Shown piece after piece: positions 6,163 through 12,748 of a stretch of DNA of 12,748 bases (position 1 is its first letter; each line of letters begins with the position of its first letter). The notes under the pieces were generated by a model that made no database searches, was not told the origin of the DNA, and was given only the letters and a program-made list of their open reading frames with translations. Position numbers and translations under genes: made by a program. Origin of the DNA: Opitutales bacterium (lineage in GTDB: Bacteria > Verrucomicrobiota > Verrucomicrobiia > Opitutales > Oceanipulchritudinaceae); the NCBI GenBank assembly GCA_007123395.1, contig SKLD01000515.1, forward strand, positions 1 to 12,748, written 5' to 3'.

Positions 6163-7509
6163 GTGAATCCGCTCATGCAGGATCCGTTGCCGTATGTGAT
6201 CGGCATCCTCCTTTTTCTCGCACTCAACGCGCTTTTCGTGGCCGGCGAATACGGTCTCCTGCGCCTGCGCTTCAGCCACTTCAACCCGGCCCTGCTTGAC
6301 GAACTGCGCGGCAACACCCGCTACCGCCCGGTCATCGATAATCCGCATCGCGCGGTACAGGCCATGCGCGCGGGTATCCTCGTTTGCACCCTCGGCTACG
6401 CGCTCGCGTTTTTCCCGCTTGCGCGTGCCGCGCTCGCCGCGGGGGAACGCGCCGCCTTCGGTGTCGAGACCTTCGGTTCCGCCCTGCTTGCGTTTTTGCT
6501 CGCCGTCGCCCTCCACTTTGTCGTGGCGGAGTCGACGCCGCGCATTCTTGGTCTCGCGCACCCGCGCCGCGCGCTCTCTTTCGCCCTTCTGCCCACTTTG
6601 CTTCTCTCTTGGGCGGCGGGGCCGGTGCTGCGCGCTTTCGAATACACCGCAGGCGGCTTGCTGCGGGCCTGCGGGCTGTCGCGTGACGCCGTCGAGACGC
6701 TCGACGCACTCGACCTCGAGGCGCAAATCGAAGGCTTGGAAGGTCCGCCGGGCGAGGAAGCTCCGCCCGCCAATGTCACCCAACGCATCCTTAAGAACAC
6801 GCTCCGCCTCCGCGAACTGCGCGTCGACGATGTCATCCTGCCCCGCAAACAAGTCGTCTACGTGGATGTCAACCTCGGCGTGGAGGAAAACCTGCGCTTG
6901 GCCCGTTCGGCGGGGCACACCCGCTACCCGCTTTGCGACGGCGACCTCGACCGCTGCATCGGGCTGCTCCACATCAAGGACCTCTTCCGCTACGCGGGCG
7001 ATCCCTCGCGGCTCGACCTGCGCAAGCTCCGGCGCGACATCATCCGCATCGACGGCGAGGAGACTTTGGAGAGCGCCCTTGCCAAACTCCTTGCGCACAA
7101 AATGCACATGGCGCTTGTCATTGATGAGTTCCGCGGCACCGAGGGGGTCCTCACCCTTGAGCGTATTCTCGAGATCATCGTCGGCGACATCCGCGACGAG
7201 TTCGACGCCGAGGAGGAGGATTTGATCCAAGAGAGTGCCGATCCCGGCGAGTCCGTCGTCTCCGGCCTCGCCCTCATCCACGAGATTGCGGAGCGCTTCG
7301 GCGTGGAACTCGACGACGAGGAGGTCTCGACGATCGGCGGGCTGATCACCACGCGGTTGGGGCGAATCCCGGAAAAGGGCGAGGAGGTGCGCGTCGACGG
7401 ACTTCTCATCCGCGTGACGGAGGTGGACGAAACCCGCGTCATCGAGGCTCGCCTGCGCCGTCTCGACGAACCGGAAGAAGACGAACCGCCTACGGATTTT
7501 ACGGATTGA
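6163..7509 (+). CDS. CorC/HlyC-type membrane protein: DUF21 (CNNM) + CBS pair + transporter-associated domain
   Basis: This 448-residue protein follows the CNNM/CorB plan. The N-terminal DUF21 membrane domain (about 10-165) has four hydrophobic stretches, the GEYGLLRLR motif after the first, and an AESTPRILG segment equivalent to the usual GELxPK. The two CBS domains (about 215-345) include GHTRYPLCDGDLDRCIGLLH and the hallmark DEFRGTEGVLTLERILEIIV (321-340), followed by acidic GDIRDEFDAEEED. A C-terminal CorC_HlyC domain (about 360-432) contains the STIGGLITTRLGRIPEKGE signature (389-407). Such proteins bind ATP and magnesium in the CBS pair and are linked to magnesium or cobalt efflux; substrate is not deducible here. 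The start is GTG 6163, three bases past the hisC stop, or ATG 6175. It probably depends on hisC transcription. Confidence 0.9.
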   Translation: MNPLMQDPLPYVIGILLFLALNALFVAGEYGLLRLRFSHFNPALLDELRGNTRYRPVIDNPHRAVQAMRAGILVCTLGYALAFFPLARAALAAGERAAFGVETFGSALLAFLLAVALHFVVAESTPRILGLAHPRRALSFALLPTLLLSWAAGPVLRAFEYTAGGLLRACGLSRDAVETLDALDLEAQIEGLEGPPGEEAPPANVTQRILKNTLRLRELRVDDVILPRKQVVYVDVNLGVEENLRLARSAGHTRYPLCDGDLDRCIGLLHIKDLFRYAGDPSRLDLRKLRRDIIRIDGEETLESALAKLLAHKMHMALVIDEFRGTEGVLTLERILEIIVGDIRDEFDAEEEDLIQESADPGESVVSGLALIHEIAERFGVELDDEEVSTIGGLITTRLGRIPEKGEEVRVDGLLIRVTEVDETRVIEARLRRLDEPEEDEPPTDFTD

Positions 7510-7552
7510 CCAGCGGGCTCTTCGAAATCCTGCCAATTCGGCGGTCGATTGC

Positions 7553-7598
7553 TCGGGCAGCATTGACATTCGCCGGGAGAGGCAGGCATTCTGCCCGA
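7553..7598. repeat. Nested, mutually exclusive inverted repeats in the spacer 7510-7648
   Basis: TCGGGCAG (7553-7560) is the exact reverse complement of CTGCCCGA (7591-7598), with 30 bases between. Inside, GGCAG (7581-7585) can instead pair with CTGCC (7591-7595) across a 5-base GCATT loop, so both pairings compete for the same right arm. A TTGACA (7563-7568) sits between the arms, with only a poor -10 (CATTCT, 7587-7592) 18 bases on. The structure could end the hisC-corC transcript or control the following gene. No T-run directly follows. Confidence 0.35.
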
Positions 7599-7648
7599 CA
7601 AACTCACTGATTTTTCACACTTTCCTTCCCCTCGGAAACGACCGACCT

Positions 7649-9346
7649 ATGGATTCCAAAGACAGACCCAAACCGAAGGCCGCACCGGCCAAGCCCGCGG
7701 GCACCGTCACCTGGCTGGGCTTTGCCCGCCGCGTTCCCACCGAGCGCGGAACCGTCCGCATTCAGCTCCTCTGGGGGCGTCTCGCGATGCTCTTTGTCGC
7801 GCTTGTTCTCGTTGGTTGGTTCAGTGTGGCGACCGCGCTCTACTTTTTCTTCCGCGAAGTGCGTGACTTTGAGGAAGTCTCGTATGTCGACATGATGTTC
7901 TTCCCGGTGCGGCGTGACGCCGTGCGCGAGGCGCAGGGCGATTACGAGATCGAGCAGGCGCTTCTGCGCGTGGAAGAGGGTGACGTCCAGCGCGCCTTGC
8001 GCCTCGCCCGTCAGGGGGTGGCGCGCTCGCCGCGCAACACCGAGGGGCGTCTGCTCCTTGCACGGGTGTATGCCGGCTTCCGGAGCGATCTTTCGCTTGA
8101 GATCCTCGAGGGCGGACTCCAATACGCGCGGGACGATCTCGATTACCAGCGCCTTTACATCCAGCTTTTGTTGCAGGAGAAGCAGGACGAGCGGGTCGTT
8201 GCCTTCGCCAAGGAAGTTCTTGAGCGCGAGGACGTGCCCAATGATATTCGCACGATCTTTGCCCTCGCCGGTATGCGCGCGGCGCTCATGCGCGGCGATT
8301 ACCACACGGCCATCCGCTTTTTCGAGGAAAACGACCTTTGGCGCAATATCGAGGGCATCACGCTTGCCGGCCGGCTTTTGCAACGGGTGGGCAAGGTCGA
8401 TAAGTCCGTCGAACTACTCACCAACTTCACGCGGGCTTTCCGCGACCAGCCGATCGAACCGGTCTATACGACGCTTCTGCGCATTCTCGTTGAAGAAGAG
8501 CGCTTTTCCGAAGCCGCTGACATCGCCTTGGACCGCAGCTTCCGCAATCCGCTGGACTGGCAGCCGCGCCTTGACCTCCTGAACATCCACCATAAGTCGG
8601 GGCGCGAGGCGCGCGCGCGGCGCGAGGCGCTCGAAATCGCCCGTCAATTCCGTAGTGAGGAGCGTGCCATGGCGGCCCTCGCGCAGTTCGCGACCGACGC
8701 CGGCGATATCGCGCTGGCCCGCCGTGTCTACGAGACCGCTCTCGAAAATAACCATAGCATCGCACTCTTCGGGCTGCTTTTCATCGAGGCCCATGTCACC
8801 GCCGGCAGTTATGAGGCGGGCATCCGCTTCTGCAACGAGTTGGCGCGCGAACAGCCCGCATGGTTGCGCGAATACGAGAGTGTCTTCGCCAGTATGCGGG
8901 CTATTGCTTACTACGGCGTGGGCAACGAGGAACTGGGGCGCGTCTACCTGCGGGAGTTCATGGACTCAGACCGCACGACCCCGTCCATCCTTGTCAGTGT
9001 CGGCCAGCGCTTTGCCGAAATGGGCCGCATCGAGGAAGCGCGGCGGCTCTTCACCGAGGCCGTCAACCGCGACGGCGAGAACGAGGCCGCGCTTGCGCGC
9101 CTCGTTGAGTTGGAGCTGGACCTCGGAGAGTCCATCGCCATCACGGAGCACGTCTCCCAGCTTCTCGAGATGCGCCGCCCGAGTTACAGCCTGCTCGAGC
9201 GACTGCACGACGAGTTGGGGAGCGACCGCTTTCTCTTCACGCCGGGCCGCCGCGATCTCGTCGGCCGCCTCGCCGACGTCCTCAGGGAGCGCGATGTCGA
9301 CACCAGTCCCATTCGTCTTCCCGAGCCCGGCAGCCTGCCGAGCTGA
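7649..9346 (+). CDS. Membrane-anchored TPR-repeat protein of unknown function
   Basis: This 565-residue protein has a basic, proline/lysine-rich cytoplasmic N-terminus, one membrane helix at about 44-68 (LAMLFVALVLVGWFSVATAL), and then an all-helical body. TPR-like helix pairs are visible at about 100-130 (QALLRVEEGDVQRALRLARQ), 215-260, 283-330, 340-365 and most clearly 448-490 (VGQRFAEMGRIEEARRLFTE). No enzyme motif is present. The topology suggests a scaffold in the periplasm or at the outer face of the inner membrane. I do not recognise a named family. It follows the nested inverted repeats and stands alone, converging on the methyltransferase gene 64 bases after its stop. The ATG at 7649 is the first in frame; no ribosome binding site is evident, as with several neighbours. 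It ends in a proline-rich tail. Confidence 0.85.
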   Translation: MDSKDRPKPKAAPAKPAGTVTWLGFARRVPTERGTVRIQLLWGRLAMLFVALVLVGWFSVATALYFFFREVRDFEEVSYVDMMFFPVRRDAVREAQGDYEIEQALLRVEEGDVQRALRLARQGVARSPRNTEGRLLLARVYAGFRSDLSLEILEGGLQYARDDLDYQRLYIQLLLQEKQDERVVAFAKEVLEREDVPNDIRTIFALAGMRAALMRGDYHTAIRFFEENDLWRNIEGITLAGRLLQRVGKVDKSVELLTNFTRAFRDQPIEPVYTTLLRILVEEERFSEAADIALDRSFRNPLDWQPRLDLLNIHHKSGREARARREALEIARQFRSEERAMAALAQFATDAGDIALARRVYETALENNHSIALFGLLFIEAHVTAGSYEAGIRFCNELAREQPAWLREYESVFASMRAIAYYGVGNEELGRVYLREFMDSDRTTPSILVSVGQRFAEMGRIEEARRLFTEAVNRDGENEAALARLVELELDLGESIAITEHVSQLLEMRRPSYSLLERLHDELGSDRFLFTPGRRDLVGRLADVLRERDVDTSPIRLPEPGSLPS

Positions 9347-9381
9347 GGTGCGGTCGATTTTCTGTCCGGTGCATGCCGCGT

Positions 9382-9395
9382 CGTGCTCCCGCACG
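9382..9395. terminator. Weak hairpin between convergent genes
   Basis: CGTGC/GCACG with a TCCC loop lies midway in the 64-base spacer between the stops of the TPR gene and the methyltransferase gene. It is well placed to be shared by both transcripts, but it has only five base pairs and no T-run on either strand, so any terminator role is doubtful. Confidence 0.2.
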
Positions 9396-9410
9396 GGACT
9401 GCCCGCGCCT

Positions 9411-10217
9411 TTATTGTGACGCTCCGCGCTGGCGCATGGCTTCGTAGAGACATACGGCAGCGGCGGTGTTGACGTTGAGGCTGTCCGCAAGGCCGCGCAT
9501 GGGCAGGCGCACGGACGTTCCCGCTCCGTCCAGCCATTCAGGAGCAAGACCTTTTGATTCCGCGCCCACGACAATGGCCACCGGTCCGGTGAGATCGGCC
9601 TCCCAGAGGGTCCGCTCCGCTTCCGGAGTTGTCATGACCGCACGGATACCCCGCCGCCCGAGCCATGCCTTCAAGGCCCCTGTTGTGGCGGCGGCGGTCG
9701 GGACATGAAAAAACGAACCCTGTGAGGCGCGGATTGCGTTGGGGTTGCAGAGGTCGGCAACCGGGTCACAGGTGATGAAGGCATCCGCCCCAGCAGCGTC
9801 CGCCGTGCGGAGCAGAGCGCCGAGATTGCCCGGTTTTTCGATCGCTTGCGCGACGAGAAGCAGCGGCGGAGTGCCCGTGGCCAGTTCATCGAGCAACGGT
9901 GTCCGCGTTCGCGCCACAGCGAGGAATCCGTCCGGGCTCTCCCGCAATGACGCTTTGGCGAAGGGCGCTTTGCCCATGAGAATACATTCGACCCCGGCCT
10001 TGTCCGCTGCCTCCACCATTCCGTAGGCATCCTCGCGCGTGAAGTAGTCCGGGCAAAAATACAATGTTTCCACGGGCCAGCCTGTGCCCAGCGCCCGCTC
10101 CACCTCCCGCCGCCCCTCCACCGGGAAACGACCCTGCCGCTTTCGGTGGGAACTCTCGCGCAACCGTACAAGATGCTTCACGCGGAGATTCCGGACGCTC
10201 GTGATGGACTCAAACAT
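9411..10217 (-). CDS. SpoU/TrmH-family RNA 2'-O-methyltransferase
   Basis: This 268-residue protein has an N-terminal RNA-binding domain (about 5-105) starting SVRNLRVKHLVRLRESSHRK with FPVEGRREVERAL, as in 23S rRNA/tRNA ribose methyltransferases. The SPOUT domain (about 117-262) carries all three knot motifs: EKPGNLGALLRTADAAG (127-143) with N131 and R137, IVVGAESKGL (215-224), and LPMRGLADSLNVNTAAAV (238-255). It would transfer a methyl group from S-adenosylmethionine to a ribose 2'-hydroxyl in rRNA or tRNA; the target nucleotide cannot be told. The ATG at 10217 has AGGA 8 bases upstream (10226-10229), one of the better ribosome sites in the window. It lies 54 bases downstream of the amidohydrolase on the same strand and may share its transcript. 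Confidence 0.9.
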   Translation of the reverse strand: MFESITSVRNLRVKHLVRLRESSHRKRQGRFPVEGRREVERALGTGWPVETLYFCPDYFTREDAYGMVEAADKAGVECILMGKAPFAKASLRESPDGFLAVARTRTPLLDELATGTPPLLLVAQAIEKPGNLGALLRTADAAGADAFITCDPVADLCNPNAIRASQGSFFHVPTAAATTGALKAWLGRRGIRAVMTTPEAERTLWEADLTGPVAIVVGAESKGLAPEWLDGAGTSVRLPMRGLADSLNVNTAAAVCLYEAMRQRGASQ

Positions 10218-10271
10218 CCCTGCTATCCTGCGGTTCCCTTACTTCATGGCAAGGCGGTGGCGAGGGCCGGG

Positions 10272-11510
10272 TCAGAGATTGTTTTCATCTTCGCCCGCGC
10301 CTGTGTGCAACTCGAGGAGTGACCGTACGAGGACCTTCGCGCCGAGGGAAAGCGCGTCTTCGTTGATGTCAAAGGTGTTGCTGTGCAGGTGCCGCACCGG
10401 TTCGCCGGGGAAGCCCACACCAAGGCGGAGCATGCAGCCCGGCGCATGGTCGAGGTAGTGCGCGAAGTCCTCGCCGCCCATGCTCGGTCGTGCGACGGGC
10501 ACGAGATTGTCTCCCGTGACAAGGTCGCGGGCGGCTTTGAGGCAGCGGTTGGTTACGGTCAAGTCGTTACGCACCGCGCCGATGCGGTAGGGCGTGTCGA
10601 TGCGGCAGCGCACGTTCGCGGCTTGCTCAATACCCCTCAGTATCTCACCGATTCGGGCGCGCACGGTGTCTTCACCGCCGGGTTCGATGGTCCGGATCGT
10701 ACCGCGGAGCACAACCTCGTTGGGGATGACGTTCGGGTTCACGCCGCCTTCGATCATGCCGATGGAGACAACAGTGGGAGAGCGCGCGTCGACCGCGCGC
10801 GGCACGAGTGAGTAGATCATCTGCACCGCCAGCGCGGCGGCAGGCACGGGATCGTCCGTTGTGTGCGGACGTGCGCCGTGGCCGCCACGGCCTTCAATGG
10901 TGACGTGAAACTCCTCACAGGTTGCGGTTAGCGCGCCGTGACGGTAACCGATTTCACCTGCGGCGAGCGTCGGGTCGACATGCAGCGCGATGATTGCGTC
11001 GATTCCCTCCACGGCACCGTCCTCAATCATGGCGAGAGCACCCGTTGCACTCTCTTCTTCCGGTTGGAAGACCGCACGCCAGGCGAAACCGGGCGGCAGC
11101 GTCTCCGCGCATTCCGCAAGGGCAAGGACGGCGCCCGCCGCCATCGCCGTATGGGCGTCGTGGCCGCAAGCGTGCATTCGGTCCGTGGCGCGCGACCGGT
11201 ATACGACGGACTTCTCGTCATGGATACGCAGGGCGTCGATATCGGCCCGGAAAGCAAACCGCCGTCGCGCCACGGATGCCCCGGCGTCGATGATAAGGCC
11301 GCGTCCCGAACGCGGTATGCGGAAGTTGAGCCCAGCGTCCTGTGCCAGTTCAGCAAGGTAGGCCGTCGTCTGGAATTCCTCGCCCGAGGGCTCGGGATGA
11401 GCATGAAGGAACCGACGAATCCCGCGAATGCGACCGTCCAGCGTGTTGATCGCGGCATCAAGCCGCAGCGCGGCGGTTTCAGTGTTTTGCGTGGTCGGCA
11501 TTGGCGGCAT
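10272..11510 (-). CDS. M20D amidohydrolase (hippurate/N-acyl-amino-acid hydrolase type)
   Basis: This 412-residue protein shows every M20D landmark: LHAHPEPSGEEF (35-46), FRADIDAL (87-94), MHACGHDAHTAM (112-123) with metal ligands C115 and H117, QPEEES (149-154) with E151/E152 (catalytic base and ligand), LHVDP (176-180) with H177, the lid/dimerisation domain with GRGGHGARPH (207-216), SMGGEDFAHYL (343-353) and HLHSNTFDINED (374-385) with H376. Such enzymes hydrolyse N-acyl amino acids, hippurate, IAA conjugates or N-acetyl-diaminopimelate; the substrate is not predictable here. There is no signal peptide, so it is probably cytoplasmic. The start is ATG 11510 or ATG 11501 (MPTTQ), and neither has a strong ribosome site. 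It is divergent from the oligopeptidase gene, so the two could be a peptide or amino-acid salvage pair, but that is only a guess. Confidence 0.92.
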   Translation of the reverse strand: MPPMPTTQNTETAALRLDAAINTLDGRIRGIRRFLHAHPEPSGEEFQTTAYLAELAQDAGLNFRIPRSGRGLIIDAGASVARRRFAFRADIDALRIHDEKSVVYRSRATDRMHACGHDAHTAMAAGAVLALAECAETLPPGFAWRAVFQPEEESATGALAMIEDGAVEGIDAIIALHVDPTLAAGEIGYRHGALTATCEEFHVTIEGRGGHGARPHTTDDPVPAAALAVQMIYSLVPRAVDARSPTVVSIGMIEGGVNPNVIPNEVVLRGTIRTIEPGGEDTVRARIGEILRGIEQAANVRCRIDTPYRIGAVRNDLTVTNRCLKAARDLVTGDNLVPVARPSMGGEDFAHYLDHAPGCMLRLGVGFPGEPVRHLHSNTFDINEDALSLGAKVLVRSLLELHTGAGEDENNL

Positions 11511-11549
11511 GTCTTCGGGCAGGAACGCTTAGGTAAACGAATGGACGTG

Positions 11550-11579
11550 AGGCTAAAGGAAAATTCCCGTCCGTGTAAA
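11550..11579 (-). promoter_or_regulatory. Candidate promoter for the amidohydrolase gene
   Basis: On the minus strand TTTACA (11579-11574) is followed after 18 bases by TAGCCT (11555-11550), about 40 bases ahead of the ATG at 11510. The -35 is fair and the -10 keeps only the TA and final T. It is plausible in position but weak. Confidence 0.25.
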
Positions 11580-11610
11580 GTTTGGCGAAAGAGCCCGTCG
11601 GCTGCCGCGG

Positions 11611-11636
11611 CGTGTGCCGCATTCGTGCGGAGCACG
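11611..11636. repeat. Stem-loop with TTCG tetraloop in the divergent spacer 11511-11750
   Basis: CGTG/CACG outer arms and CCGCA/TGCGG inner arms (separated by a TG/AG mismatch) close on a TTCG loop, an exceptionally stable tetraloop in RNA. The hairpin stands about 115 bases before the oligopeptidase start and about 100 bases before the amidohydrolase start, on opposite strands. No T-run follows, so it is more likely a leader structure than a terminator. Apart from this and the candidate promoter, I see nothing in the spacer. Confidence 0.4.
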
Positions 11637-11750
11637 AAACTTCGCGGTATGTGCTACGGTGGGTAGGTGGTGCCTGCGACGGCGTACGGTGCGTGATCCA
11701 AGTCGCGGCCCGCGCTTGATTTTCCACAAAGTGCTCTCACTTTGGAGGTC

Positions 11751-12748
11751 GTGGACTCAAAGCAGACAATCCTTGCCCTCGCGGCGTTACTCTTTTGCCT
11801 CGCTCCGATGAAGGCGATGAATTATCCGGAAGCGTCGCGCGGTGACGTCGTGGATGTCTTTCACGGCGTGGCCGTGGCCGATCCCTACCGTTGGCTGGAG
11901 GAGACGGCGAGCGAGGCCACGCAGGCGTGGTTGGACGGACAGGAGGCGTTGTGGAATGACTTCGCGGCGACGCTGGAGGAGCGCGACGCCGTGGCGGCGC
12001 GTCTGCGCGAGTTGTGGGATTCGCCGCGCTACGGCCTGCCGCACTGGGTCGGCGACCGCTTTGTGTTTTCGATCAACAGCGGTCTCCAGCCGCACAGTGT
12101 GGTCTATCTTTCGGACACCGATGAGCTGGGGGACGAGACCGTGCTCCTCGACCCCAACACGTTTTCGGAGGACGGCACGGTTTCCCTCGCGGGAATCGGG
12201 TTTTCGCCGGACGGTCGATACATGGGCTGGGCCGTGAGCGACGGAGGCTCCGACTGGCGCACATGGCGGGTGCGCGATCTCGAGGCAGGCGAAGACCTGC
12301 CGGTTGTGATCCGCTGGTCTAAGTTCGGCGGTCTGGCGTGGCGCGGGGACGGGGCGGGGTTTTACTACCGCCGCTACGATCCGCCGGAGGCGGGGCGCGA
12401 GTACGACGCGCGCAACGAACTCGGGCGCATCCACTACCATGCGCTCGGCTCTGACCCGGCGGACGATCCCGTCGTTTATGAGCGGCCCGACGACCCCCGG
12501 CTCTTCGTCGGGGCGGGCACCGATGAGACGGGGCGCTACTTGATTGTGAGCGAGGCGAGAGGAAATCTGACCAACGGGCTCCTCTTCGCTGACCTCGAAG
12601 CGGCGGACGATCCCGCCGCTCCGGAGTTGCGTCCCCTCGTTCCGGACGGATTGGCGCGCTTTTGGGTGTTCGGCTTTGCCGACGGTCTTGCGTATACGCT
12701 GACTAACTACAAGGCGGAGCGGTATCGCATCGTGGTGATCGATCCGGA
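11751..12748 (+). CDS. Prolyl oligopeptidase (S9A), N-terminal part, secreted; cut by window edge
   Basis: The frame stays open from 11697 to the right edge, giving 332 residues from GTG 11751. The first 22 residues (basic n-region, hydrophobic TILALAALLFCLAP, then MKA) form a likely signal peptide, so the enzyme is probably periplasmic or secreted. The mature part opens with the prolyl oligopeptidase hallmark DPYRWLEE (44-51). It continues into the seven-bladed beta-propeller, with FSPDGRYMGWAVSDGGSDW, FYYRRYDPPEAG and YHALGSDPADDPVVYERPDD. The Ser-Asp-His hydrolase domain lies outside the window. The family cleaves short peptides after proline. The start is uncertain: GGAGG (11744-11748) is only 2 bases from the GTG, which is too close, yet later ATGs (11808, 11817) lose the signal peptide and lack any ribosome site. 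Confidence 0.88.
   Translation, partial: MDSKQTILALAALLFCLAPMKAMNYPEASRGDVVDVFHGVAVADPYRWLEETASEATQAWLDGQEALWNDFAATLEERDAVAARLRELWDSPRYGLPHWVGDRFVFSINSGLQPHSVVYLSDTDELGDETVLLDPNTFSEDGTVSLAGIGFSPDGRYMGWAVSDGGSDWRTWRVRDLEAGEDLPVVIRWSKFGGLAWRGDGAGFYYRRYDPPEAGREYDARNELGRIHYHALGSDPADDPVVYERPDDPRLFVGAGTDETGRYLIVSEARGNLTNGLLFADLEAADDPAAPELRPLVPDGLARFWVFGFADGLAYTLTNYKAERYRIVVIDP

Noticed and set aside
5050..7569. An 839-codon open frame on the minus strand opposite hisC and the CorC-like gene
   Set aside because: Both plus-strand genes show complete family motifs over the same bases. The antisense frame encodes a low-complexity R/E/A/H-rich sequence with no recognisable domain, the usual effect of GC-rich codon bias.
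7604..8383. A 259-codon minus-strand frame opposite the TPR gene
   Set aside because: No family features; the plus-strand TPR protein has a membrane helix and helical repeats across it.
1..12748. CRISPR array, tRNA, rRNA, prophage or defence genes
   Set aside because: I looked for regularly spaced repeats, cloverleaf-like segments and hallmark proteins and found none in the window.

Overview
The window is a GC-rich stretch of ordinary-looking bacterial chromosome. The gene set suggests a member of the Verrucomicrobiota, perhaps the Opitutales: MreC/MreD, a membrane-anchored subtilase, a large TPR membrane protein, a secreted prolyl oligopeptidase, many starts without Shine-Dalgarno sequences, and REP-associated transposase pieces. 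That placement is an inference from gene style, not a phylogenetic result.

Layout. Positions 1-197 (minus) hold the start of an IS200-like/REP-associated Y1 transposase that runs off the left edge. An AT-rich spacer follows. Then come mreD (384-911) and mreC (924-1769), both minus, with no mreB beside them. Divergent from mreC is a membrane-anchored subtilisin-like protease (1936-3558, plus). Positions 3559-4218 are a gene-poor scar. It contains a hairpin, ambiguous short ORFs, and a broken plus-strand copy of the left-edge transposase start (4025-4162) with the same upstream palindrome. A LipM/LplA-type lipoate/octanoate transferase (4219-4995, minus) diverges from hisC (5053-6159, plus), which is tightly followed by a CorC/HlyC-type CBS transporter protein (6163-7509). 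A spacer with nested inverted repeats leads to a TPR membrane protein (7649-9346). This converges on a SpoU/TrmH-type RNA 2'-O-methyltransferase (9411-10217, minus), which lies downstream of an M20D amidohydrolase (10272-11510, minus). After a divergent spacer, a secreted prolyl oligopeptidase (11751 onward, plus) runs off the right edge.

How the genes relate. mreC and mreD work together in cell-wall elongation. hisC and the CorC-like gene are probably co-transcribed without an obvious functional link. The amidohydrolase and the RNA methyltransferase may share a transcript. The others look like independent units. I found no CRISPR array, tRNA, rRNA, complete insertion sequence, phage gene or defence island. 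I see no convincing new biological system. The most notable signal is the pair of divergent transposase starts, one apparently intact as far as seen and one decayed, with a conserved palindrome upstream of both. They bracket the mreDC-protease block.
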